A stretch of 64,000 bases of DNA from Chryseobacterium taeanense (lineage in GTDB: Bacteria > Bacteroidota > Bacteroidia > Flavobacteriales > Weeksellaceae): the NCBI RefSeq assembly GCF_900099685.1, contig NZ_FNDW01000012.1, positions 1 to 64,000 on the forward strand, written 5' to 3'. Shown one piece after another: positions 41,538 to 49,679 of the stretch. Position 1 is the first letter of the stretch. The number at the start of each line of letters is the position of its first letter. The notes beneath the pieces were generated by a model. It saw only the letters and a program-made list of their open reading frames with translations. It was not told the DNA's origin and searched no databases. Both the position numbers and the translations under genes were made by a program.

Positions 41538-42309
41538 CGGATTATTTTTAATAGTATTAATTACTACAATGTTGTTTACATCTTGTAAAAAACATGAAAA
41601 TACAAAATTAGTAAAAACACAAATTGATACTTTAACTGCGATCGGAGTTTTAAAAAATAATGATTTAAAAAAGGAAGATAATGATTGCTTTAACTTATTG
41701 AAAAAAATAATATCTACATCTTCTATTCAAAACCAATTCATTGATAATTTTAATTTATATATTGAAAAAAAAGATGATTCCAAACTTACAATTAAACTAT
41801 TTGATAAATCAGATTCTCAAGAAAATACTATCGGATGGATTGTTTTTGATGCTTCAGGCAAAAAATTACTTGATGTAACAAATGATATAGATAATCCTAT
41901 AAATTTAAAATTTAATATTTCTTTATGGAATAAACTAATAGATTGCTATTATCATTCTAATGGTAAATATAAAATCTACGATGAAAATTTAACTGATCCC
42001 ATTTGTAGCGATATCTCTACTGGAGAAGGAACCGAACAAAATTGTATGTTTAAAAATACTTCTATTGAACTTGTGTATCAAAAGACAAAAAATAAAGAAG
42101 AATTAGAAAAGATAAACTATCTTTTACCTCAATTACCGAAAAAAAGTATGGTCAAAAACATAAATCAAGGTGGAATAATTTCTATAAGTTATAATATCTC
42201 TTATAAAAAGGCCGTGATTGAGTTTTTATTTGATGGAGGAGTAACCACGATAAGCATTGAACAGCAAGGCAAAAATGTTAAAAGAAATATAATTTATAGC
42301 GCGGATTGA
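41527..42309 (+). CDS. Lipoprotein, candidate immunity protein for the M23 effector
   Basis: The ATG at 41527 gives 260 aa with a lipoprotein signal (MKNNGLFLIVLITTMLFTSC, lipobox FTSC). The mature part is Lys/Asn/Asp-rich and beta-like with no recognised family, and is AT-rich. It overlaps the end of the hydrolase by 11 bp, so the two are co-translated. Periplasmic lipoproteins directly after peptidoglycan-cleaving effectors commonly protect the producer; this role is inferred from context. Confidence 0.75.
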   Translation: MKNNGLFLIVLITTMLFTSCKKHENTKLVKTQIDTLTAIGVLKNNDLKKEDNDCFNLLKKIISTSSIQNQFIDNFNLYIEKKDDSKLTIKLFDKSDSQENTIGWIVFDASGKKLLDVTNDIDNPINLKFNISLWNKLIDCYYHSNGKYKIYDENLTDPICSDISTGEGTEQNCMFKNTSIELVYQKTKNKEELEKINYLLPQLPKKSMVKNINQGGIISISYNISYKKAVIEFLFDGGVTTISIEQQGKNVKRNIIYSAD

Positions 42310-42320
42310 AAAATGATGGT

Positions 42321-42461
42321 ATGAAAGTGAACGGAAATAATATTAAAGATTTCATCATTACTCCTGATTATGAAATACAAATATATACCAGACATAACAA
42401 AAAGGAAAAAAGAGTGCTGAAAAAGAAATATTGGTTGCAAAATGACGGAAGTATAAAATAA
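42321..42461 (+). CDS. Short ORF, 46 aa, possible gene remnant
   Basis: An ATG-to-TAA frame of 46 codons. The product (MKVNGNNIKDFIITPDYEIQ ... KKKYWLQNDGSIK) is protein-like and reminiscent of the C-terminal end of small periplasmic proteins. It may be the tail of a decayed second immunity-like gene, since there is no signal peptide. Only 11 bp separate it from the lipoprotein stop. Confidence 0.35.
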   Translation: MKVNGNNIKDFIITPDYEIQIYTRHNKKEKRVLKKKYWLQNDGSIK

Positions 42462-42588
42462 TACTACAACAAGACCTCCAATTTGTCACAATTACATCTA
42501 TTCATCCCCCTTAACAAACTTTAACCTCATATAATTTTTACAATTCATTAATATTTAAGATATTTGCGCATTGTTTTAAAAATAAAGA

Positions 42589-43875
42589 ATGAAAAAAATC
42601 TTTGTACTATCATTCATATCAGTCGGGTATTTCCTAAACGCGCAGAATCTTAGTAATTCACCTTATGCAACGTATGGAATCGGGGATGTAAAATATGATA
42701 ATACGATCGAAACGACCTCTATGGGAGGTATATCAACAGCTTTTATAAGCGATTTTACAAGTAATTTTAATTTTGCAAACCCTGCAAATAACGCGAATTT
42801 CGAGCTTACAAGTATCAAGCTGGAGGCTACAAACGAAAACAATTACTTTAAAACAGATTATAATAACACGAAGTCTACAAAGCATTCTACGTATTTATCT
42901 AATATTTCTTTGGCTTTTCCATTGTCACCAAAACTGAAAATGGGTCTTTCTTATCAGCCTTACAGTTCCAAAAGCTATGAGATTGTTCATACGGATTACA
43001 ACGAGGAAACCGGAGTAACCATAGGAAACAGATTCAAAGGAAGCGGAACGTTAAATACTGCGCAGATTGCATTAGGCTATAAAATTAATGATAAATTCGC
43101 TGTAGGAGCAAGAGCCAACTATTATTTTGGAAATCTCTATGATCTGAATGAGCTTGCTGCTTCAAATGCAGAACTTATTAACGGTTATGAAACCAAAAAT
43201 AGTATCAGAAACTTCAATTTTACTTTAGGAGCAAGCTATCAGAATCTGAATACAAGCACCGATAGAAAACTGACAATTGGTGCCACCACAACATTCGGTA
43301 ATACCAGTAATATGGTAACCGAATATCTCAACAGTACTTATTATTACTCAGATGTTGGAAGAACTGTAAAAGCAAATGAAAGCATCATTGAACAAAAAAG
43401 TACAAACTCTAAAAACCTCTTACCCGTGAAAGCATCAGTCGGTGTAGGTTATGGTGAAGACAATAAGTGGTTCTTATCTTTGCAGGGAGATTACAAAAAA
43501 GGGGAAAGCATTGCCTATTTCGGACAATCTCTGGATCTGCAGGATTCCTACAGATTTTCTGCAGGAGGATGGTATTTACCAAATTACAATAACTTCAGAA
43601 GCTATTTCTCAAGAATTGTGTACCGCTATGGAGCATTTTATGAAAAAGGAAGCTTACAGATTGCCGGTCAGAATATTAATAAATTCGGGGTTACAGCAGG
43701 TGTTCTTCTTCCATTCAAAAACAGTAGTATAACCAGAATGAGTGGTTTGGAGATTGGTCTTGAAGTCGGAAAAAGAGGAACTCTTAAAAATAATCTCATC
43801 AATCAGAATTATGTAAACCTTAAACTAGGTTTCAATTTTGCTGATAAATGGTTTAGAAAGACTTTGTACAACTAA
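42589..43875 (+). CDS. Outer-membrane beta-barrel protein, unknown function
   Basis: A 428-aa protein with a Sec signal (MKKIFVLSFISVGYFLNAQN) and an OmpP1/FadL-like pattern: NSPYATYGIGDVKYDNTIET, the small plug-like motif TTSMGGISTAF, and many alternating strands to a C-terminal aromatic. It precedes lptC by 2 bp and anmK follows, so it belongs to an envelope operon. A role in lipid, LPS or peptidoglycan-fragment traffic is suggested by context only. Confidence 0.85.
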   Translation: MKKIFVLSFISVGYFLNAQNLSNSPYATYGIGDVKYDNTIETTSMGGISTAFISDFTSNFNFANPANNANFELTSIKLEATNENNYFKTDYNNTKSTKHSTYLSNISLAFPLSPKLKMGLSYQPYSSKSYEIVHTDYNEETGVTIGNRFKGSGTLNTAQIALGYKINDKFAVGARANYYFGNLYDLNELAASNAELINGYETKNSIRNFNFTLGASYQNLNTSTDRKLTIGATTTFGNTSNMVTEYLNSTYYYSDVGRTVKANESIIEQKSTNSKNLLPVKASVGVGYGEDNKWFLSLQGDYKKGESIAYFGQSLDLQDSYRFSAGGWYLPNYNNFRSYFSRIVYRYGAFYEKGSLQIAGQNINKFGVTAGVLLPFKNSSITRMSGLEIGLEVGKRGTLKNNLINQNYVNLKLGFNFADKWFRKTLYN

Positions 43876-43877
43876 AA

Positions 43878-44471
43878 ATGAAGCTTTTCAGAAACATATC
43901 ATACAAAAACAATATAGCATATCTTTTCAGTTGTGCTATATTTTTTATGATAATATCCTGTGAGGAAGACCTTACGAAAAATAAAGACAAAAACAATAAG
44001 AATTTCCCCTCCCAAATCATCAACAACGCCAATATTATCCAAAGAGATTCCGGTTTTGTAACGATGCGAGCAAAGGCTCCGATTATTGAAAAGTACGAAC
44101 TCATCGACAGTCCCTACACCGTGGCCAGAAAAGGTATTGACATTCTTTTTTTTGATAAAAAGAAACCAAAAGTTCCTGGAAAGATCAAAGCAAAATACGC
44201 CAAATTTTATGATTACAAACAATTCTATGAAGCCAGAGGTGATGTAAGAATTACCACCAATGAGAATGAAAGATTTGCCATGCAGACCGTATTTTGGGAT
44301 CAGAGAAAAAAGAGAATTTACACCCGTGACACGGTATATGTCACCATGAAAGATGGTTCTACACTGATCGGAGCACACGGTATGACTGCAAAAGATGACT
44401 TCTCCGAATATGTTTTTTATCAGAATTCCGGGGATTTCACTACCGACCAACTGTCTGAAAACAAACGATAA
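43878..44471 (+). CDS. lptC: LPS export protein LptC
   Basis: A 197-aa LptC/KdsC-type protein. It begins with a hydrophobic segment ending in a lipobox-like IISC, unusual for LptC, which more often has a simple membrane anchor. The beta-jellyroll repeats are seen in FYDYKQFYEARGDVRITTNE and TVFWDQRKKRIYTRDTVYVT. LptC carries LPS from the LptBFG complex to LptA across the periplasm. It lies 2 bp after the barrel gene and 4 bp before anmK. Confidence 0.88.
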   Translation: MKLFRNISYKNNIAYLFSCAIFFMIISCEEDLTKNKDKNNKNFPSQIINNANIIQRDSGFVTMRAKAPIIEKYELIDSPYTVARKGIDILFFDKKKPKVPGKIKAKYAKFYDYKQFYEARGDVRITTNENERFAMQTVFWDQRKKRIYTRDTVYVTMKDGSTLIGAHGMTAKDDFSEYVFYQNSGDFTTDQLSENKR

Positions 44472-44475
44472 TTTT

Positions 44476-45519
44476 ATGATTTTTCATGCAATAGGATTAA
44501 TGTCCGGAACAAGTTTGGACGGGCTGGATATTTGTTTTGCTAAATTTGAAAAGCAGAATTCATGGAAATTTGAAATTATAAAAGCTGAAACACTTCCCTA
44601 CCCTACAGATTGGGAAGAAAAATTAAGAAGTTCAATACATCTTTCATCGGAAGAATTGTTGCAACTCAACTCAGAATACGGATTTTATTTAGGAAAAGAA
44701 GTTAAAAACTTTATTGAAAAGCATCGACTTGAAAATGTAGATTTAATTGCATCCCACGGTCATACTGTTTTTCATCAGCCTCAAAAAAAGTTTACCTTCC
44801 AGATTGGCGATGGAAGAGCGATCAAATTAGAGACAGATTTACCTGTTATTTATGATTTCAGAAGTCAGGATGTACTGATGGGCGGTAATGGTGCTCCACT
44901 CGTCCCCATTGGTGACGAACTTCTATTTTCAGAATACGGTGCCTGCCTGAATTTGGGTGGATTCTCTAATATTTCATTAAAAACAAAAAACCACAGAATT
45001 GCTTTTGATATTGCACCGGTAAATATTATCCTGAACCATATCGCTAAGGAATTCAATAAAAATTTTGACGAAAACGGAGACCTGGCCCGAAAAGGCAGAA
45101 TTGATGAAGCTCTTCTTTTAAGGTTAAATTCATTAGGCTATTATAAAAAAGTATATCCCAAATCATTAGGTATCGAATGGTGTAATGAAAATATTTTCCC
45201 GCTACTTAAAGATTATAAAGCAATCGATCTGCTGGCGACTTTTACAGAGCATATTTCTCATCAGATATCGGAAGTTTTTAATCAAAATCAATTAAACAAT
45301 GTACTTTTTACAGGCGGTGGCACGTACAATCAGTATTTAATTGAAAAAATCAGGGTAAAAACAAATACGGAAATTATCATTCCCAGCAAGGAAATCATTG
45401 ACTATAAAGAGGCTTTAGTTTTCGCTTTTATGGGAATTCTTAGGATAAATAATGAGATCAATGTACTTTCATCTGCTACAGGAAGCTGCCAAGATCACAG
45501 TTCCGGAATTATAGCATAA
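44476..45519 (+). CDS. anmK: Anhydro-N-acetylmuramic acid kinase
   Basis: The ATG at 44476 gives 347 aa beginning FHAIGLMSGTSLDGLDI, the phosphate-binding motif of AnmK; the longer open start at 44395 overlaps lptC and is rejected. Other signatures are IASHGHTVFHQP, MGGNGAPLVPIGDELLF and LFTGGGTYN. It phosphorylates 1,6-anhydro-MurNAc during peptidoglycan recycling. Placement after lptC links wall recycling to envelope assembly. Confidence 0.94.
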   Translation: MIFHAIGLMSGTSLDGLDICFAKFEKQNSWKFEIIKAETLPYPTDWEEKLRSSIHLSSEELLQLNSEYGFYLGKEVKNFIEKHRLENVDLIASHGHTVFHQPQKKFTFQIGDGRAIKLETDLPVIYDFRSQDVLMGGNGAPLVPIGDELLFSEYGACLNLGGFSNISLKTKNHRIAFDIAPVNIILNHIAKEFNKNFDENGDLARKGRIDEALLLRLNSLGYYKKVYPKSLGIEWCNENIFPLLKDYKAIDLLATFTEHISHQISEVFNQNQLNNVLFTGGGTYNQYLIEKIRVKTNTEIIIPSKEIIDYKEALVFAFMGILRINNEINVLSSATGSCQDHSSGIIA

Positions 45520-45546
45520 AAAAACCTCCATTTTACGGAGGTTTGA
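45520..45546. terminator. Terminator between anmK and the SRPBCC gene
   Basis: AAACCTCC (45522-45529) pairs with GGAGGTTT (45537-45544), with A and T runs on both sides, so it can stop transcription from both directions. Confidence 0.8.
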
Positions 45547-45547
45547 T

Positions 45548-45937
45548 TTATTTATAAGCTTCGATCTTATCGGTAAGCGTATTAATAAAATTCTGAAGAG
45601 GTTTTTCTACCATCATTTTAATAAAAGGATTAAATTTACCTTCAAACAACATCTGAACCTCTGTCTGATTTTCGTTAAGAGGCTGCAACGCTGCAGTCAG
45701 TGAAAAATCCAGACTGGAACTAGCCGATTTCAAAACCGCTTTCTGATCATTCACTTCATCTATTTTTAAAGCAATCTCAGGCATTCCCTGCAACCCGAAT
45801 TTAAATCCGTCTTCTCTCGTTTCAAACTTCTGAAGACCGTCCGGCATAAAATCTTTGTAATTTTCCGGTGATTTCAGTATTTCTACCAGGTCTTTAGATG
45901 ATTTATTGACAATAATCTTTCGTCCTTCTAAATTCAT
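45548..45937 (-). CDS. SRPBCC/START-like protein
   Basis: A 129-aa single-domain helix-grip protein: it begins EGRKIIVNKSSKDLVEILKS, with SPENYKDFMPDG, and ends with the long C-terminal helix KPLQNFINTLTDKIEAYK. The family binds hydrophobic ligands; small members are often coenzyme Q-like or polyketide-related, but none can be assigned. It diverges from the NUDIX gene with 39 bp between starts. Confidence 0.85.
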   Translation of the reverse strand: MNLEGRKIIVNKSSKDLVEILKSPENYKDFMPDGLQKFETREDGFKFGLQGMPEIALKIDEVNDQKAVLKSASSSLDFSLTAALQPLNENQTEVQMLFEGKFNPFIKMMVEKPLQNFINTLTDKIEAYK

Positions 45938-45976
45938 TTTTTATTTTTGTATTAAATTCTTAATTCTTACAAATAT

Positions 45977-46588
45977 ATGTATAAAGTTTTTGTGAACGAA
46001 AAAAAATTATTGTTGTCTAAGCAATCTGAAAACTTAGAAAAAACGCTTGGATACGAAAACGTCACAAGCTTGGAGATCGCTCTTGATCTTCTTGAAAATA
46101 CATCAGTAAAGGAATTAAATATTTTCGGTGAAAATATTGATGAAATCTGGTCACAATTCCAGGGTCTTTTCAGAATCATTGAGGCTGCCGGCGGCATTGT
46201 GAATAATCCTCAGGGAGATATTCTCTTCATCAAAAGACTGGGAAAATGGGATCTCCCGAAAGGAAAAATGGAAAAAGGAGAATCCCGTGAAGAATCTGCT
46301 GTAAGGGAAATTGAAGAGGAAACAGGTCTTGCCAACGTGGAACTGGTAAGATTCATCAACACGACATATCACATTTATGTCGAAAGAAACGGTGACAAAA
46401 TTCTCAAATGTACGCATTGGTTTGAAATGAATTTTAACGGTGAAGACACTTCAAAACCTCAAATTGAGGAAGGGATCACTGAAGTTGCCTGGAAAAATAC
46501 CGCTCAGATAGAAGAAGAAGTTTTCCCAAGCACATTCAAAAATATCAAACTGATTATCCGAGAATTTTGGAATACAAAACTTAAATAA
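45977..46588 (+). CDS. NUDIX hydrolase
   Basis: A 203-aa NUDIX protein. The box GKMEKGESREESAVREIE-EE-TGL (about residues 95-117) has all the canonical residues for Mg2+-dependent hydrolysis of nucleoside diphosphate linkages. The N-terminal 65 residues are a separate extension (SKQSENLEKTLGYENVTSLE). Substrate cannot be predicted. The last 8 bp overlap the convergent murF. Confidence 0.92.
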   Translation: MYKVFVNEKKLLLSKQSENLEKTLGYENVTSLEIALDLLENTSVKELNIFGENIDEIWSQFQGLFRIIEAAGGIVNNPQGDILFIKRLGKWDLPKGKMEKGESREESAVREIEEETGLANVELVRFINTTYHIYVERNGDKILKCTHWFEMNFNGEDTSKPQIEEGITEVAWKNTAQIEEEVFPSTFKNIKLIIREFWNTKLK

Positions 46589-47852
46589 AATCTATCGCTT
46601 TTTCCAAAGCAATACCTCTTGATCCTTTTAAAAGTATATTTTTTGAGGTTATTTTATTTTGTTTTAGATATTCTGACAGCTCTTGCGTGTTTTCAAAGCT
46701 TAATGCTGTATCATTTACAGCTTTAAAATTTTTGCCAACAGTGATGATATAATCAAAACCTAAGTTTAAAGCCAGGTTCAGAATACCTCTGTGTTCGTTT
46801 TCACTTTCATCACCTAATTCCAGCATATCACCAATAATAATGGTTTTTGATCCCTCAAAAGTAATAAAGTTGTGTAAAGATGCTACCATCGAACTCGGAT
46901 TAGCATTGTATGTATCTAAAACCAGTGTTTTATCTCCCTTTTCAGCTATCTGAGAACGCATATTTGTTGGCGTATAGTTTTCAATAGCGTGACTGATTTT
47001 ACCGAAGTCAATACCGAAATGAAGCCCCAGACTTGCGGCAGCACACAAATTGGTAAAATTATATTCTCCGGTAAGCTTTGAAAGAGCTTTTTGATCTTTA
47101 TAAGATAGTCCCACAAAATTGTCTTCTGAAAACAATTCAAACTGATAATCTGATTCCGACTTACCAAAAGTTATTTTATTTGAATATTCTTCTGTTTTTT
47201 CAACCTGTACAGCATCATTTTCGTTAATAAGAATTGTCTGGTTGTTATTTTTAAGATAATCATAAAGTTCAGATTTTCCTTTAATTACGCCCTCAAAACC
47301 TCCAAATCCTTCAAGATGCGCTTTTCCAAAATTGGTAATGTATCCGAAATTCGGCCGTGCAATTGAGCATAGAAATTCAATTTCTTTCTGATGATTAGCT
47401 CCCATTTCGATTACAGCCATTTCATGATGCGGCTTTATAGAAAGAATCGTTAAAGGAACACCTATATGATTGTTTAAATTCCCTCTCGTGTACTGAACAT
47501 CAAAATTTTCAGACAGAACAGCATGTATAATTTCTTTAGTGGTAGTTTTTCCGTTACTGCCAGTTAATCCAATAATAGGAATCTGAAGCTTTTCTCTGTG
47601 AAAAATGGCAAGCTGCTGCAAAAAATCTAACGTAGAAGGAACATAAAAAATATTCTTCGCCGTATCTTCATAATCTTTATCCTCTACAATAACAGCTAAA
47701 GCCCCTTTATTAATCGCCTCTTCAGCCAATGTAGCCGCATTGAAATTTTCGCCTGAAAAAGCAAAGAAAATATCATCTTTTTCAATTTTTCTACTGTCGA
47801 TAATAACATTTCCGGACTGTAAAAACAAAGGATAAAACTGTTCTGTATTCAT
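46581..47852 (-). CDS. murF: UDP-MurNAc-tripeptide--D-Ala-D-Ala ligase
   Basis: The ATG at 47852 gives 423 aa (MNTEQFYPLFLQSGNVIIDS); the longer open frame to 47957 is rejected because it runs back into the gldJ 3' end. The ATP motif GLTGSNGKTTTKEII and the second Mur motif EMGANHQKEIEFL are present. It adds D-Ala-D-Ala to the peptidoglycan precursor. It lies immediately downstream of gldJ on the same strand, with a terminator between them. Confidence 0.94.
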   Translation of the reverse strand: MNTEQFYPLFLQSGNVIIDSRKIEKDDIFFAFSGENFNAATLAEEAINKGALAVIVEDKDYEDTAKNIFYVPSTLDFLQQLAIFHREKLQIPIIGLTGSNGKTTTKEIIHAVLSENFDVQYTRGNLNNHIGVPLTILSIKPHHEMAVIEMGANHQKEIEFLCSIARPNFGYITNFGKAHLEGFGGFEGVIKGKSELYDYLKNNNQTILINENDAVQVEKTEEYSNKITFGKSESDYQFELFSEDNFVGLSYKDQKALSKLTGEYNFTNLCAAASLGLHFGIDFGKISHAIENYTPTNMRSQIAEKGDKTLVLDTYNANPSSMVASLHNFITFEGSKTIIIGDMLELGDESENEHRGILNLALNLGFDYIITVGKNFKAVNDTALSFENTQELSEYLKQNKITSKNILLKGSRGIALEKAIDFI

Positions 47853-47866
47853 GGCATCAAAAATAA

Positions 47867-47897
47867 AAAACCTTCCAGAATTCAGGAAGGTTTTTTT
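47867..47897 (-). terminator. Terminator after gldJ
   Basis: AACCTTCC pairs with GGAAGGTT (about 47869-47892) around an 8-base loop, with a T run on each strand. It lies 22 bp past the gldJ stop and just before the murF start at 47852. Confidence 0.75.
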
Positions 47898-47919
47898 GAA
47901 ATTATTTTGATAAATATTA

Positions 47920-49515
47920 TTATCTTCTTGTTCTACCTTTATCACTCGCTCTGGCATCTTGAGCTACACGGAATCCAATCCATCCGTAGGCTTTGTTCTG
48001 ATTTTTATATCTTCTTTGTCCCGGATCCAGCCAGTAAGCTGTATCCTGCCAAGAACCTCCTTTTACAACTCTGATATCATTGGAAATATCAGAAGTTCTT
48101 TCTTTCTTATCTTTTTGTAGAACTACTTTTCCTTCAGCATCTACAATAAATCTTGTTTTAGGAGAATTATACATGTCATAAGAAGATGTTGAATCAGATG
48201 CACTTCTGTAATCTAAAGACGACATTCTGTCACCATCTCTGAAGTTTCTGTAATCAGCAATCGTTTCTCTTTCAAATTTACCCGGAAGTGTTTTGTAAAC
48301 TAATCTTCCATCTGCAAGTGTATCGTACTTAATGCTGTTTTCATCTACCATTTTGTAAGTTCCGTCGCCGTTTCTTACAATAACCTGAGGCATATTTCCT
48401 CTATAGTAGTTGAAGTCGCTATAATCTTCATCAATAATAGGTCTGTAGACATCAGCAGTCCATTCTGATACGTTTCCGTACATCCCATAGATACCAAGAT
48501 CATTTGAAGGGAATTGTCTTACGTCAGAAGTTTGTGCTGCTCCGTCGTTTTTCCAGCCTGCAATACCTGAATAATCACCAGAACCCATTTTGAAGTTGGC
48601 AAGGAACATTCCTCTATCTTTTCCTTTGCTACCTCTTAATTTTTCAATTTGAGGTTCTTTACCTTTATATTGGTTGTATTCTCTGTTTTTTGCCATTCCT
48701 AAAGCTGCATATTCCCATTCTACTTCAGTAGGAAGTCTGAATTTGGTAACCATAGCAGCGTTCGGAGCTCTGTTTGCAGCTAATAATCTTTGGTTGGTAG
48801 TTTTCAACCCTGTTTTTTGCTGCATTCTTTTTTCGTTAATATATCCCTGCATTTCAGGATCATTCGATTTGAATTTATCCATGTTGAATGCAGTTCCGCC
48901 TTGATTATTAGACTCGTTGATATACAAATCTTTAGCAATAATTCCGGCTTGCATCAAAGCTTTTTCGTTTGCTCTGTCTGACAACCATTCGCAATACCTG
49001 TTTGCCTGAGTCCAAGAAACACCCACTACCGGGTAGTAATCGAACTCCGGAGAACGGAAATACGTCTCGTTGTAATCATTTCTAGATAATTTGTTGTCCC
49101 ACAATAAGGTATCCGGCAAAGCGCCATTGTAGATTTCCTTGAAGCTAGGATCGCTTGGTGGGAATACATACTTCAACCATGTAAGGTATTCGCGGTATTC
49201 GTAGTTAGTAATTTCTGTTTCCCCGATAAAGAATGAACTTACCTGCATCCTGCGAGGCGAGTTATTCCAGTCGTGCATAACATCATCTTTCACTAATCCC
49301 ATTGTAAAAGTTCCACCTTCTACATATACCATTCCCGGCCAACCTTTCTGCTTTTGTTGCTTTCCTGCAAAAAACCAACCTTGTTTTTCGTTTGGTTTCC
49401 AACCTGTTTTGCTGACAAACTTTTTAGTACCGCCGCCATTATTAGATCCTCCGCAACTGGTTAATGCAAGTGTAGAACTTAATGCTATTAATGAAAACAA
49501 CTTTAGTTTTTTCAT
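47920..49515 (-). CDS. gldJ: Gliding motility / type IX secretion lipoprotein GldJ
   Basis: The ATG at 49515 gives 531 aa with a lipoprotein signal (MKKLKLFSLIALSSTLALTSC, shown to its lipobox LTSC). The rest matches the formylglycine-generating-enzyme-like fold: MVYVEGGTFTMG, ETEITNYEYREYLTW, PVVGVSWTQANRYCEWLSD, RLPTEVEWEYAALG and GNVSEWTADVY. GldJ is needed for gliding and stabilises GldK and the T9SS in Flavobacterium. The divergent porU supports the identity. Confidence 0.95.
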   Translation of the reverse strand: MKKLKLFSLIALSSTLALTSCGGSNNGGGTKKFVSKTGWKPNEKQGWFFAGKQQKQKGWPGMVYVEGGTFTMGLVKDDVMHDWNNSPRRMQVSSFFIGETEITNYEYREYLTWLKYVFPPSDPSFKEIYNGALPDTLLWDNKLSRNDYNETYFRSPEFDYYPVVGVSWTQANRYCEWLSDRANEKALMQAGIIAKDLYINESNNQGGTAFNMDKFKSNDPEMQGYINEKRMQQKTGLKTTNQRLLAANRAPNAAMVTKFRLPTEVEWEYAALGMAKNREYNQYKGKEPQIEKLRGSKGKDRGMFLANFKMGSGDYSGIAGWKNDGAAQTSDVRQFPSNDLGIYGMYGNVSEWTADVYRPIIDEDYSDFNYYRGNMPQVIVRNGDGTYKMVDENSIKYDTLADGRLVYKTLPGKFERETIADYRNFRDGDRMSSLDYRSASDSTSSYDMYNSPKTRFIVDAEGKVVLQKDKKERTSDISNDIRVVKGGSWQDTAYWLDPGQRRYKNQNKAYGWIGFRVAQDARASDKGRTRR

Positions 49516-49679
49516 AGTCGATATAAATATTTTCAAAGTACAAAGAAAAAATAAATTATTCAATAAATCAAGTAAAGAGTTGATTTTTTTGAAAAACGTT
49601 AACAAATTAATTTTATTGTATCACAATTTAATTATAAAATTTTCATTTATTTTGTAATTCAGAAATTTCAAAAATAAAC

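Noticed and set aside
43899..44450. A 183-aa minus-strand ORF across lptC
   Set aside because: Antisense shadow of lptC with biased composition; no start context or partner.
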